Source: Nonomuraea ceibae (GTDB lineage Bacteria > Actinomycetota > Actinomycetes > Streptosporangiales > Streptosporangiaceae). From it: a stretch of 64,000 nucleotides of DNA. The first letter of the stretch is position 1; every line of letters starts with the position of its first letter. Where the stretch lies: the NCBI RefSeq assembly GCF_019396325.1, contig NZ_JAHKRO010000010.1, forward strand, positions 97,720 through 161,719, read 5' to 3'. Below are positions 8,463 through 17,052 of the stretch, in pieces. The position numbers and the translations under genes are program-made. Under the pieces are notes generated by a model, which searched no databases, was not told the DNA's origin, and saw nothing but the letters and a program-made list of their open reading frames with translations.

Positions 8463-9422
8463 TCATCCGTCCGCGGTGGTGAACCGCAGGTGTGCCGCCC
8501 GCGCCCGGCTGTCTCCCAGGTGTTCGAGGGCGGCGAGCCAGCTCGCCGCGCCCGGCCCGTCGCGGGCGGTGCGCAGACCGGTCACCTCCGCCATGGCCGG
8601 TACGGGCTCCGGTCCGGTCAGTGACCGCATGACGGCTCTGCGGACCGGGCCGTCGTTGGCCAGGACTCCGCCCGCCAGCACGACCGGTCCGGCGCGGTGT
8701 ACCCGGCGGGCCGTGGCCACCAGGCGTCGTGCGGCCTCGTGGACGATCGCGCGGGCGTCGGGGTCGCCCAGGTCGGCCGCCTGCCCGACCAGTGGGGCGC
8801 TGGCCGCCAGCGCCATCCGGTCCGCCTGCGCTGCTCGGACGATGTGGTCGGCCCGTCGCCGGGGCGGGCCGGAGGCGCCGAACCGCTGTGAGACCAGCTC
8901 GGCGAGGGGGCCGTGCGGTGATCCGGCGTCCAGGGCGCGGACCGCGGCCCGTACCCCGGCCCGGCCGATCCAGAAGCCGCCGCCCTCGTCCCCGAGCAGC
9001 CACCCGAGCCCGTCGGCCACGCCGTCGATCTCCCGCTTCGCGAACCGGGCCGCGGCCGCCCCCGTTCCCGCGAGCAGCAGCGTGCCGGCCGGCGCGGGTG
9101 TGCCCGCGGCGTAGGCGACCGTGAGGTCGCTGACCAGGCTGGGCCGGTGGGTCAGACCGTGCTCGGCCCAGATCCGGTCGAGCACGGGAGCGAAGGCGTC
9201 GTCGGCCCCGGCGACCCCGGCCACGGACGCGGTCACCTCGGCGACGGGGAGAGCGTGGATCGCCTGGCGCAGGGCCGCCGCGATCGCCGCGCCTGCCGGG
9301 CCGGGCCCGTGGGCGGCCGGGTTGCCCCCGTCGGCCGTGCCGTGCCCGACTCTGGCGCCGGACGCGGTGTGCACGGCGACGCGGGTGGAGGTGCCGCCCG
9401 CGTCGACGCCTGCGAAGAGCAT
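8463..9422 (-). CDS. N-acetylglucosamine kinase-like protein, BadF/BadG/BcrA/BcrD ATPase family
   Basis: A 319-residue ASKHA-fold kinase. It opens with the phosphate loop MLFAGVDAGGTSTRV (DGG-T type), has LLLAGTGAAA in the second nucleotide-binding segment, GWLLGDEGGGFWIG as the sugar-site loop typical of N-acetylglucosamine kinases, and VVLAGGVLAN near the C-terminus. It should phosphorylate an amino sugar with ATP in the cytoplasm. The ATG at 9422 overlaps the stop of the upstream gene (TGATG), so translation is probably coupled. It is the last gene of a seven-gene operon with an ABC sugar importer, a SIS protein and an RpiR regulator. The exact sugar is not shown by sequence. Confidence 0.88.
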   Translation of the reverse strand: MLFAGVDAGGTSTRVAVHTASGARVGHGTADGGNPAAHGPGPAGAAIAAALRQAIHALPVAEVTASVAGVAGADDAFAPVLDRIWAEHGLTHRPSLVSDLTVAYAAGTPAPAGTLLLAGTGAAAARFAKREIDGVADGLGWLLGDEGGGFWIGRAGVRAAVRALDAGSPHGPLAELVSQRFGASGPPRRRADHIVRAAQADRMALAASAPLVGQAADLGDPDARAIVHEAARRLVATARRVHRAGPVVLAGGVLANDGPVRRAVMRSLTGPEPVPAMAEVTGLRTARDGPGAASWLAALEHLGDSRARAAHLRFTTADG

Positions 9423-10519
9423 CAGGATTCCCGCCGCAGCAGCCGGGCGGCGCCGGGGTCGAGGGTGAAGGTGGCGGGGCACGGGTCGTAGGACCCGGTG
9501 GCGGGGTCGAAGGCGCAGGCCCGGGCGGCGAGCGTGACGGTGGTGGCGGTGTCGTGGCGGGCGTTGCACACGAACAGGTGCCGCTCGCCGTAGCGGCCGG
9601 CGACGACCTCGCCCGAGGCGACGAGACCGTCGCGGAGAGGGCGCGCGCCGTCGGGGAGCGGGCCCGTGTGCCCGGCCGAGATCCACGGCCGACGCGCCAG
9701 CTCCTCCGCCACCGGTCGCAGCCAGCGGGTGTTCAGCTCGCGGACCGCGGCGTAGCGCTCGGTGGGCCGCCCGTCGTCGACCAGGGCCGGCCGGAAGCCT
9801 TCGCCTCGCGAGGGGTCGGGCGTCCAGTAGGTGAAGTACTGGATGCCGGTGTAGCCGTAGGCCAGCGCGGTGTTGACCTGCCAGGCGATCTCGGCGGCCG
9901 TGGGCGTGCGGTGCCCGTCGTAGGCGAGTGTCTGGACGTACATCCAGGCCGGCACCTCGGCCTTGGCGGCGTGGGCGCGGATCGTGGCCAGATCGGCGAA
10001 GTAGCCGGGGTCGTCGCCGGAGGAGAGGAAGGGGTAGCGGTCGAAGGAGAGCAGGGCGGGCCGGACGGCCGACACGAAGCCGCCCACGTACTCGTCGTAC
10101 GGGCCGGTGGCGTGGCTCGGGAAGAGGTTGACGTACGGCAGGAAGCCGCGCGACCGCACGGCCGACACGCCGATCGCCAGGCGTCCGAACCGGTCAGGCG
10201 TCGGCTCGTCCATCAGGCTGAGGCCGCGGAACGAGCGGTGGTCCCGGTAGTCGTCGATCACCCGCCCGATCAGCGCCCTGGTCTGCTCCTCGCCGGGGTC
10301 GAGGTCGCGCATGAGCACCTCGATCCTCGGGTCGGAGGCGACCAGTACGCCGAGCCCCGCCTCGTCGGCGCAGTTCAGCGCGTGCCGGATGGAGATCGCG
10401 TCGTTGAGGTAGTTTCCGGTGATGACCAGGTCGACGCCCGCGTCGGCGATCTGCCGGTAGCGCGCCACGGTGGTCTCGTGCGGGGGCGGTGGCCAGAAGG
10501 CCGCGATCGTCAGCGTCAC
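9422..10519 (-). CDS. TIM-barrel glycoside hydrolase-like protein, family unknown
   Basis: A 365-residue protein without signal peptide. Its pattern suits a (beta/alpha)8 barrel: TIAAFWPPP at the start, DLVITGNYL, LGVLVASDPRIE, then FRGLSLMDEPTPDRF with an acidic pair at a strand end, LLSFDRYPF, PAWMYVQTLAYD and YGYTGIQYFTYWTP. The DEP and YW segments recall retaining glycosidases, with the Glu of DEP a candidate catalytic residue. A small beta domain (HLFVCNARHDTATTVTLAARA) ends the protein, as in many glycosidases. The GTG start at 10519 overlaps the stop of the SIS gene (GTGA). In this operon it could cleave an imported amino-sugar glycoside inside the cell. I cannot assign a CAZy family. 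Confidence 0.65.
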   Translation of the reverse strand: MTLTIAAFWPPPPHETTVARYRQIADAGVDLVITGNYLNDAISIRHALNCADEAGLGVLVASDPRIEVLMRDLDPGEEQTRALIGRVIDDYRDHRSFRGLSLMDEPTPDRFGRLAIGVSAVRSRGFLPYVNLFPSHATGPYDEYVGGFVSAVRPALLSFDRYPFLSSGDDPGYFADLATIRAHAAKAEVPAWMYVQTLAYDGHRTPTAAEIAWQVNTALAYGYTGIQYFTYWTPDPSRGEGFRPALVDDGRPTERYAAVRELNTRWLRPVAEELARRPWISAGHTGPLPDGARPLRDGLVASGEVVAGRYGERHLFVCNARHDTATTVTLAARACAFDPATGSYDPCPATFTLDPGAARLLRRES

Positions 10520-11262
10520 AGCGCACCGATCCTGATGCGCCCGGCGTAGCGGGCCTGAAGGGCGTCGTTGTGCGCGTCGGCGCCGGGGATGTTGGCCGAC
10601 AGGTAGGTGGGCGGGACCATCCCCGCCGCGCTCAGCAGGCCGATCGCCTCGGCGACCATCAGCTGCACGGCCAGCGCCGAGGTGATCGAGGAGATGCCGC
10701 ACACCGGGCCGTGCTCGGTCTGCAGGACCGCGTCGCCGTACGGTGCGAGGTTGTCGATCACGACGTCGGCCAGCTCGAACAGCCTCTCGCCCGACGGGTG
10801 GCGTGAGGTGATCGCGCTCGTGTGCGCCATCGACGTGATCGCGACGAGCGGCAGCGCGCGCTCCTTGACCAGCTTCGCCATCTCCACGGTGGAGCCGTTG
10901 CCGCCGGAGTTGGAGGCGATCACGAAGACGTCCCGGGGGTCGATCGTGTGCAGGGCCAGCACCTGGTGGGCGGTGTCCGGATCGCGCTCGGCCAGCGGGT
11001 CGAAGTCGCCGGGTTTGGCCGAGCCGAGCACCACGGGGTCGCGCAGGGCGAGCCGGTTGGCCGGGATCAGCCCGCCGGCGCGCCCGGCCAGCTCCAGCGC
11101 GGCGGCCTCGGAATGGCCGGTGCCGTAGGCGTGGACCACCCCGCCTGCCCGCACCGCGCCGGCGATCAGCGCGCCCGCCTGCCTGATGGCCGGCAACTGG
11201 GTCGCCACAAGTTCGTCGACGCGTTCGCGCGTCTCGTCGGCGAAAGCTGTCACAAGGTCCAC
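10516..11262 (-). CDS. SIS domain phosphosugar-binding protein, UPF0309-like
   Basis: A 248-residue sugar-isomerase-fold protein. GGVVHAYGTGHSEAAALEL (residues 41-59) and FVIASNSGGNGSTVEMA (about 113-129) are the two phosphosugar-binding loops of SIS domains, and the overall pattern fits the UPF0309 group. It probably acts on the product of the kinase encoded two genes downstream, as isomerase, deaminase-like enzyme or lyase on an amino-sugar phosphate. Ten bases separate it from the preceding permease gene, and it overlaps the next gene by four bases. The reaction is inferred from context and not from a diagnostic residue. Confidence 0.82.
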   Translation of the reverse strand: MDLVTAFADETRERVDELVATQLPAIRQAGALIAGAVRAGGVVHAYGTGHSEAAALELAGRAGGLIPANRLALRDPVVLGSAKPGDFDPLAERDPDTAHQVLALHTIDPRDVFVIASNSGGNGSTVEMAKLVKERALPLVAITSMAHTSAITSRHPSGERLFELADVVIDNLAPYGDAVLQTEHGPVCGISSITSALAVQLMVAEAIGLLSAAGMVPPTYLSANIPGADAHNDALQARYAGRIRIGAL

Positions 11263-11272
11263 AGGGTGCTCC

Positions 11273-12082
11273 TCAACGGTTCATGCCGGCGGTGAGGCCG
11301 GCGACGATCTGGCGGGTGGCGAGGACGAAGAGCACGACGAGGGGGACCGTCGTCATCACCAGCCCGGCGAACAACGTCCCCCAGTCGTTCTGGAACTCGC
11401 CGAAGAAGTGGGTGAGCCCGACGGGCAGCGTCAGCTTGCTCTCGTCGCGCATCAGGACGAGCGGGTAGAAGAAGTCATTCCACAGGGGTACGAACTGGAA
11501 GACGATCACGGTCGCGATGGCGGGCCGCACCAGGGGCAGCATCACGTGCCAGAACGTCGCCAGGGGCCCGGCCCCGTCCAGCGAGGCGGCCTCGTCGAGC
11601 TCGCCGGGAAGCTGCCGGAAGAACGCGGTCAGCACGAACACGTTGAACGGGACCGATCCGGCCGCGTAGACGAGGATCAGGCCGAGCAGCGAGTCGATCA
11701 GCCCCATGCTCTCCAGCAGGTAGAACAGGGGCAGCACGCCGAGGTGCGCGGGCAGGGTCATGCCGGAGATGAAGTAGGCGGTGAACAGCCCGCGCCCGGT
11801 GAAGCGCCTGCGGCCGAGCGGATAGGCGGCCAGCAGCGACACGGCGGCGCCGAGCAGCACCGCCGTCACCACGACGACCAGCGAGTTGATGACGTACGTG
11901 GAGAAGGACGCCTCGGTCCACGCCTTGACGTAGTTGCCGAACTCCGGCCCGGCGGGCAGCCCGATCGGGTCGTCGAAGATGTCGCTGGTCGGCCGGAAGG
12001 AGCTCAGCAGCATCACGACCAGGGGCGCCATGGAGAAGACGGCGTAACCCCACAGCAGCAGCTTGATCCACAGGGTTTTCAC
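11273..12082 (-). CDS. carbohydrate ABC transporter permease, MalG type
   Basis: A 269-residue inner-membrane protein with about six membrane segments. The EAA loop that contacts the ATPase is visible as ELDEAASLDGAGPLATFWHV followed by MLPLVRP. The C-terminus GLTAGMNR resembles MalG-type permeases (usually ...GAVKG). The GTG start at 12082 overlaps the stop of the MalF-type gene (GTGA) and has a strong site, GAGGAGGAAGG. With its partner it forms the channel of the importer. No ATPase gene is in the operon, so a shared MsiK-like ATPase elsewhere probably drives it, as is common in actinomycetes. Confidence 0.92.
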   Translation of the reverse strand: MKTLWIKLLLWGYAVFSMAPLVVMLLSSFRPTSDIFDDPIGLPAGPEFGNYVKAWTEASFSTYVINSLVVVVTAVLLGAAVSLLAAYPLGRRRFTGRGLFTAYFISGMTLPAHLGVLPLFYLLESMGLIDSLLGLILVYAAGSVPFNVFVLTAFFRQLPGELDEAASLDGAGPLATFWHVMLPLVRPAIATVIVFQFVPLWNDFFYPLVLMRDESKLTLPVGLTHFFGEFQNDWGTLFAGLVMTTVPLVVLFVLATRQIVAGLTAGMNR

Positions 12083-12975
12083 GCCTTCCTCCTCAGTACG
12101 CGTTCGAGCAGGAGGGTCGAGCCGAAGATGAAGGTGAACATGAGGACGGCCAGCGCGGAGGAGGTGCCCATGGCGTTGACGTCGCCCGAGGCGAACGCCG
12201 CCCGGTAGAACAGCAGGCCCAGGACGTCGGTGGCGCCCGCGGGCGCGCCGTTGGAGCCGCCGAGCGCGTACACCAGGGCGAAGGTGTTCATGCTGCCGAT
12301 GAAGCTCAGGATCGTGATGGTGCCCATCGCGGGGCGCAGCAGCGGCAGCGTGATGCGCCAGAAGACCTGCCACGCGTTGGCCCCGTCGGTCGTGGCCGCC
12401 TCGGCGTACTCCTGCGGGATGCCGCCGAGGGCGGCGCTGAACAGCAGCATGGGGAAGCCGACCCACTGCCAGGTGGTGATCGCGATGACGGTCGGCAGTG
12501 CGGTGGCGGGATCGCCCAGCCAGGGCATCGCCAGCCCGTCCAGCCCGGCGCCGCGCAGCAGCGCGTTGACCGGCCCGAACGTCGGGCTCAGCAGCAGGGT
12601 CCAGAGGTAGCCGATGACGAGCGGGTTGACCAGGTACGGCAGGGCGAACATCGTCTGCAGGACGCGCTTGCCCCGCCGTGCCCGCGACAGCGCGAGGGCC
12701 AGGGCCAGCCCGAGCGTGTTCTGCACGAGCATGGTGCCGGCGAACAGCAGGAAGTTGTGGCCGAGCGCGGGCAGGAGCTGGTCGAGGAACGAGCCGGTGA
12801 GCAGGTGCACGTAGTTGGCGAACCCGGCGAAGGTGTCGCGGAGCGTGCCCTTCCAGGTGAAGACGCTGTAGCTCAGCCCGGTGAGCAGCGGATAGATGAC
12901 GAAGAGCGTGTACAGCAGGAAGGCGGGGATCAGGAACAGGTGCGACGATCCCCGCCGGGTGGTGCTCACAGCCAT
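12079..12975 (-). CDS. carbohydrate ABC transporter permease, MalF type
   Basis: A 298-residue membrane protein with a short positive N-terminus (TTRRGSSH), first segment LFLIPAFLLYTLFVIYPLL and an EAA loop, EYAEAATTDGANAWQVFW then RITLPLLRP. It pairs with the MalG-type permease downstream. I use the ATG at 12975, which lies inside the end of the binding-protein gene. A GTG at 12969 would give a four-base GTGA overlap and is equally possible, since neither has a clear ribosome site. Confidence 0.9.
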   Translation of the reverse strand: MAVSTTRRGSSHLFLIPAFLLYTLFVIYPLLTGLSYSVFTWKGTLRDTFAGFANYVHLLTGSFLDQLLPALGHNFLLFAGTMLVQNTLGLALALALSRARRGKRVLQTMFALPYLVNPLVIGYLWTLLLSPTFGPVNALLRGAGLDGLAMPWLGDPATALPTVIAITTWQWVGFPMLLFSAALGGIPQEYAEAATTDGANAWQVFWRITLPLLRPAMGTITILSFIGSMNTFALVYALGGSNGAPAGATDVLGLLFYRAAFASGDVNAMGTSSALAVLMFTFIFGSTLLLERVLRRKA

Positions 12976-14210
12976 GTGGCCACGCTCTGGTCGAGCTGCC
13001 CGGCCGCTTCCTCGGCGGTGATGCGGCCCAGCAGCATCTCCTGCAGCGCCTTGGAGAAGACGGTCTGCGAGGACGGGTTGCCGTACGCGAACTCGTTCAT
13101 GAAGTACGTGGCACCCTGCTTGTCGAAGGTGGTGGACACCTCCTTGAGCAGCGGGTCGGTGGGCGTGACGCCCGGCACGGCGGAGAAGACCCGCAACGTG
13201 TCGGTGTAGAGCTGGCCGTACTCCTTGGAGGCGAGCCAGGCGGCGAACTTCAACGCCTCCGCCTTGTGCTTGGTCTTGGCGTTGATGCCGTACGAGCCGT
13301 CGGTGAAGCCGGGCATCAGGCCGGGTCCGCCGCCGGGCGCGGGCGGGGTGAACACGCCCAGGTCGATGTCCTTGGCGTTCTCGGTGAAGAAGTTCAGCTC
13401 CCACAGGCCGCCGGGGAACATGGCCGCCTTGCCGGACGAGAAGAGAATCTGCGCGTCGGTGTAGGAGACGCCCGTCATGTGGTCGGGGAAGTAGGGCCGG
13501 AGCTTGTTGAGCTGGTCGATGCCCGCGACGAACGCGGGGTCGGTGAACTTCTTCTTCTTGGCCCGGACGTCGTCGAGGAAGGCGTCGCCGCCCCAGTTGG
13601 CGGTGCCGAAGATGCCGGCCACGATGGGCAGCATCCAGTCGTCCTTGCCGCCGAACGCGAACGGGACGATGTCCTCGGCCTTCAGCTTCTCGGCGGCCGC
13701 GATCATGTCGGCCCAGGTCTGCGGCGGGGTGAGGCCGTTGTCCGCGAAGATCTTCTTGTTGTAGATCACTTGTAGGGTCTGTACGGCGAACGGGACCCCG
13801 TAGACCTTGCCGTCCTTGTCGCCCTTGGCGGAGCGCAGCACGTCCTCGTCGTAGTCCTTGAGGCCGGGGATGTCGGCGGTTTCCAGCGGCAGCAGCCGGC
13901 CCGCCTCGACGAGCGGCTGAATCTTGGGGCCGGCCCGCAGCCAGGCCAGGTCGGGGCCGCTGTCGCCGGCCAGCCCTGTGGCGAGGATCGTGTCGTACTC
14001 GGTGGAGGTGGTGAAGGAGCGGGCGTCGACGTCGACGCCCGGGTTGAGCTTCTCGTACGCCGCGAACATCTCGTCGAAGTTCTCCTCCGGGCCCCATCCC
14101 CAGACGGACAGGGTGACCTTGTCCTGGGACTGGGCGGGGGTCGAGGGCGAGCTGGGCGCGCAGGCGGCGACCGACAGCAGGACGGCGGCGGCAAGGGGGG
14201 CCAGACGCAT
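12966..14210 (-). CDS. extracellular sugar-binding lipoprotein of an ABC transporter
   Basis: A 414-residue family-1 type solute-binding protein. The signal peptide ends in the lipobox SVAAC, so the protein is anchored outside the membrane. Typical features are VTLSVWGWGPEENFDEMF, YNKKIFADNGLTPPQTWADM and SSGKAAMFPGGLWE. The ATG at 14210 follows AGGAG by six bases. It lies 12 bases after the RpiR gene and overlaps the MalF-type permease gene. It should bind the amino sugar or oligosaccharide that the downstream enzymes process. Confidence 0.93.
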   Translation of the reverse strand: MRLAPLAAAVLLSVAACAPSSPSTPAQSQDKVTLSVWGWGPEENFDEMFAAYEKLNPGVDVDARSFTTSTEYDTILATGLAGDSGPDLAWLRAGPKIQPLVEAGRLLPLETADIPGLKDYDEDVLRSAKGDKDGKVYGVPFAVQTLQVIYNKKIFADNGLTPPQTWADMIAAAEKLKAEDIVPFAFGGKDDWMLPIVAGIFGTANWGGDAFLDDVRAKKKKFTDPAFVAGIDQLNKLRPYFPDHMTGVSYTDAQILFSSGKAAMFPGGLWELNFFTENAKDIDLGVFTPPAPGGGPGLMPGFTDGSYGINAKTKHKAEALKFAAWLASKEYGQLYTDTLRVFSAVPGVTPTDPLLKEVSTTFDKQGATYFMNEFAYGNPSSQTVFSKALQEMLLGRITAEEAAGQLDQSVATWL

Positions 14211-14222
14211 GAAGGCTCCTGG

Positions 14223-15125
14223 TCAGCGTTGGGGCAGGCGGTGCTTGGCCACCGCCTCCGTGGCGGCGGTCAGCAACTGGTCACTGGTCTCGTGGGTGCG
14301 CTGGACCACGCCGATGTACAGGCAGTCCAGGACGAGCATCTGGGAGTGGCGGGCGGCCACTCCTCCGGCACGGAAGGGGGTGTCGCGCGCCGCGGTGGTC
14401 AGGACGACGTCGGCGACCTCGCCGAGCGGGCTGCGGGGGAAGTTGGTGACGGCGATGGTGGTGGCGCCGCGCTCCTTGGCGATGGTCAGCGGCTCGACGA
14501 CCTCGGCCGTGGTGCCGGAGTGGGAGATGCCGACTGCCACGTCGCGATGGTCTCGCGCGTTGGCGCTGCAGACGGCGTTGTGCACGTCGGTCCACAACGC
14601 GCACGGCCGGCCGATGGCGTGCAGCCTGAGGTGCAGGTCCATGGCGACGCCGGCGCTGCCCGCGACCGCGAAGAAGTCGATGAACCTGGCCCGCACGAGA
14701 GCGGAGACCGCCCGGTCCACGGCGGTGACGTCCAGGTGCGCCGCGGTCTCCTCCATGGCGCGCACGTCGCTGGCCAGCAGGCTGCGCAGCACCACGCTCG
14801 CCGGGTCGTCGGGAGAGAAGGCGATGAGCGCCGTATCGCGCGGATTGGCGTTCGTCCGGCCCTGTTCGGCGGCGAGCGCCAGCCGGAGCTCGGGGTAGCC
14901 GGCCAGCCCCAGCTCGCGGCAGAACCGGGTGATGGTGGTCAGCGAGGTGGCGCAGCGTTCGGCCAGCTCGGTGATGGTGGACGCGGCCACGGCGGCGGGC
15001 TCGGCGAGGATCATCTCGGCGATGCGCCGGTGGGCGGCGGTCAGCGTGGGCTCGACGCCACGGATGCGGGTGAGGATGGAGGAATAGTTCTCTGCCGGCT
15101 CGGCCATGGGAGAAATTTGCTCCAT
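14223..15125 (-). CDS. RpiR family transcriptional regulator
   Basis: A protein of about 300 residues with an N-terminal RpiR helix-turn-helix (LTAAHRRIAEMILAEP, then ITELAERCATSLTTITRFCR) and a C-terminal SIS domain (ISHSGTTAEVVEPLTIAKER) that would sense a phosphosugar. It is the first gene of the operon running down to 8463 and probably controls it in response to an intermediate. I use the ATG at 15125; an ATG at 15107 (MAEPAEN) is an alternative. No good ribosome site precedes either. A TTGACA hexamer on the minus strand at 15138-15143 may be the -35 box. Confidence 0.9.
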   Translation of the reverse strand: MEQISPMAEPAENYSSILTRIRGVEPTLTAAHRRIAEMILAEPAAVAASTITELAERCATSLTTITRFCRELGLAGYPELRLALAAEQGRTNANPRDTALIAFSPDDPASVVLRSLLASDVRAMEETAAHLDVTAVDRAVSALVRARFIDFFAVAGSAGVAMDLHLRLHAIGRPCALWTDVHNAVCSANARDHRDVAVGISHSGTTAEVVEPLTIAKERGATTIAVTNFPRSPLGEVADVVLTTAARDTPFRAGGVAARHSQMLVLDCLYIGVVQRTHETSDQLLTAATEAVAKHRLPQR

Positions 15126-15285
15126 CCATGTTCTGTATGTCAATAGTTCACCAGAGTGAGCTGGGTCGGGACGGATGGTCGTGTTAATAATTCCCCTGAC
15201 CTACACCCATCTACGGGAGTCTTTACTTTTTCGCGGAGGCGTGGCTACGCTCGCCCCGCGACAGACACCCCCCGAAGGGACGCAC

Positions 15286-16941
15286 ATGCGTAACCTGCTC
15301 ACCACGCTGCTGCTGGGCGGAACAGCCCTGCTGCCCGTCCAGGCCGCCACCGCCGCCACGACCGACACGGTCGACATCCAGCTCCTCGGGATCAACGACT
15401 TCCACTCGGCGCTGCCGTCCAGCGTCGCCATGACGCCGGACGGCCCGGTCGAGGCCGGCGGAGCCGAATACCTGGCGGCGCACCTGGACCGCCTCCAGCG
15501 CGACAACCCGACCGGCACGCTGCGGCTCGCGGTAGGCGACAACATCATCAACAGCCCCGCCTCCGCCGTCATGCACGACGAGCCGGGCATCGAGGCGCTG
15601 TCCCTCATGCGCCTGGACGCCTCCAGCGTCGGCAACCACGAGTTCGACCGCGGCCTGACCGAGCTGCGCCGGCTGGAGAACGGCGGCTGCCACCCGACCG
15701 GCTGCGTGCTGGGCCGCTTCGCCGGCGCATCCTTCCCCTACCTGGGGGCGAACATCGTCGACACCACGACCGGCAAGCCCGCCTTCGACCCCTACATCGT
15801 CAAGACGGTGAAGGGCGTCAAGGTCGGCGTCATCGGCGTGACCTACAAGAGGTCCCTGTTCGAGGCTCCCTCCCCCACCGCCCCGCTGGAAGGGCGCGAC
15901 GAGGCCGAAGCCGTCAACACCTACGTCGGCGAACTCAAGGCCAAGGGCGTGCGCACCGTCGTCGTCCTGCTCCACCAGGGCGGCGGCCAGACCGGCGGCG
16001 GCCTGCCCAACGCGTGCGGCAACCTGGCAGGCCCGGTCAAGGACATCGTGGCCAAGTTCGACCCCGAGGTCGACGCCGTGTTCTCCGGCCACACGCACAA
16101 CCCGTACAACTGCGTGATCAACGGGATTCCCGTCACCCAGACGTCCGGCTTCGGCCGCGAGGTCACCCGGATCAAGCTCACCGTCGACCGCGCCACCGGC
16201 AACCCGGTCGCGGCGAAGGCCGACAACATCACCACCACCACCCACGACATCCGGCCCGACGCGCGGATCGCCGCGCTGCGCCGCCGGGCCGACGAGCAGG
16301 CCCACCGGCTGATGGACCGGCCCATCGGCATGATCCACCGTGACCTCACCGCGAGCCGCAACGCCGCCGGGGAGTCCACGATCGGGCACGCCCTCGCCGA
16401 CGCCCGTCTCGCCGCCACCTCGTCCCCGGAGACCGGCGGCGCCCAGATCGCCGTCCAGCCCCCGTACGGCGGCGGCATCGGCGGCGACCTGTACGCCTCG
16501 GCCATGGGCAACGACGTGGCCAACCTGGTCACTCACGGGGAGGCGATCCGCGTCCAGCAGTTCGGCAACATGCTCGTGACGATGACTCTGACCGGTGCGC
16601 AGGTCGAGCGCTTCCTGGAGCAGCAGTGGTGCGGCCAGGGCACGCCCCGCGTCCTCGGCGTCTCCCAGGGGCTCACCTTCACCTACGACAACGCCAGGCC
16701 CGCCTGCGACAAGATCGACCCGGCGACCATCAAGCTCAACGGCACGACGATCAGCCCTGCCGAGAAGTACCGGGTGACCGCGAACTCCTTCATCGCCGAG
16801 GGCGGCGACGGGTTCAGCGTGCTCACCGAGGGCACCGACCGGGTCGAGAAGGTACGCGACATCGAGGCGCTGGAGGCCCACATCCGCGCGAACAGCCCGC
16901 TCCAGCCCCCGGCGCTGGGCCGCATCACCCGCCTCAACTGA
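15286..16941 (+). CDS. secreted 5'-nucleotidase / metallophosphoesterase
   Basis: A 551-residue exported protein. After a signal peptide (MRNLLTTLLLGGTALLPVQA) comes a metallophosphatase domain with metal ligands in GINDFH, GDN, GNHEFDRG, LLHQGG and FSGHTHNPYN. The 5'-nucleotidase C-terminal domain follows from about residue 350, with its substrate-site signature YRVTANSFIAEGGDGFSVL. It should dephosphorylate nucleotides or related phosphate esters outside the cell, releasing phosphate and nucleosides. The ATG at 15286 follows GAAGGGA by five bases. It stands alone, divergent from the amino-sugar operon and convergent with the next hydrolase gene. Confidence 0.93.
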   Translation: MRNLLTTLLLGGTALLPVQAATAATTDTVDIQLLGINDFHSALPSSVAMTPDGPVEAGGAEYLAAHLDRLQRDNPTGTLRLAVGDNIINSPASAVMHDEPGIEALSLMRLDASSVGNHEFDRGLTELRRLENGGCHPTGCVLGRFAGASFPYLGANIVDTTTGKPAFDPYIVKTVKGVKVGVIGVTYKRSLFEAPSPTAPLEGRDEAEAVNTYVGELKAKGVRTVVVLLHQGGGQTGGGLPNACGNLAGPVKDIVAKFDPEVDAVFSGHTHNPYNCVINGIPVTQTSGFGREVTRIKLTVDRATGNPVAAKADNITTTTHDIRPDARIAALRRRADEQAHRLMDRPIGMIHRDLTASRNAAGESTIGHALADARLAATSSPETGGAQIAVQPPYGGGIGGDLYASAMGNDVANLVTHGEAIRVQQFGNMLVTMTLTGAQVERFLEQQWCGQGTPRVLGVSQGLTFTYDNARPACDKIDPATIKLNGTTISPAEKYRVTANSFIAEGGDGFSVLTEGTDRVEKVRDIEALEAHIRANSPLQPPALGRITRLN

Positions 16942-16948
16942 CAGACAG

Positions 16949-17000
16949 CCCGGCCGCCCGGAAGCGTCAGCTCGACGGCTGGGGCACGACGGCGGCCGGG
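16949..17000. terminator. inverted repeat between convergent genes
   Basis: CCCGGCCGCC (16949-16958) and GGCGGCCGGG (16991-17000) are perfect complementary arms with a 32-base loop. They lie between the stops of two convergent genes. A shared terminator is likely, although the loop is long and there is no T tract. Confidence 0.45.
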
Positions 17001-17052
17001 ATTGGCCCGCTGAGCGAGGCCCGCGGTACAGCACGTCAGCGTACGCAGGGGT

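Noticed and set aside
11186..12208. A plus-strand open frame rich in Gln, His and Glu opposite the permease genes
   Set aside because: It is the antisense of membrane-protein codons and has no ribosome site or known motif.
15223..17034. A long minus-strand open frame opposite the 5'-nucleotidase
   Set aside because: The composition is repetitive (Gly/Val/Asp-rich) and there is no start signal, while the plus strand encodes a complete nucleotidase.
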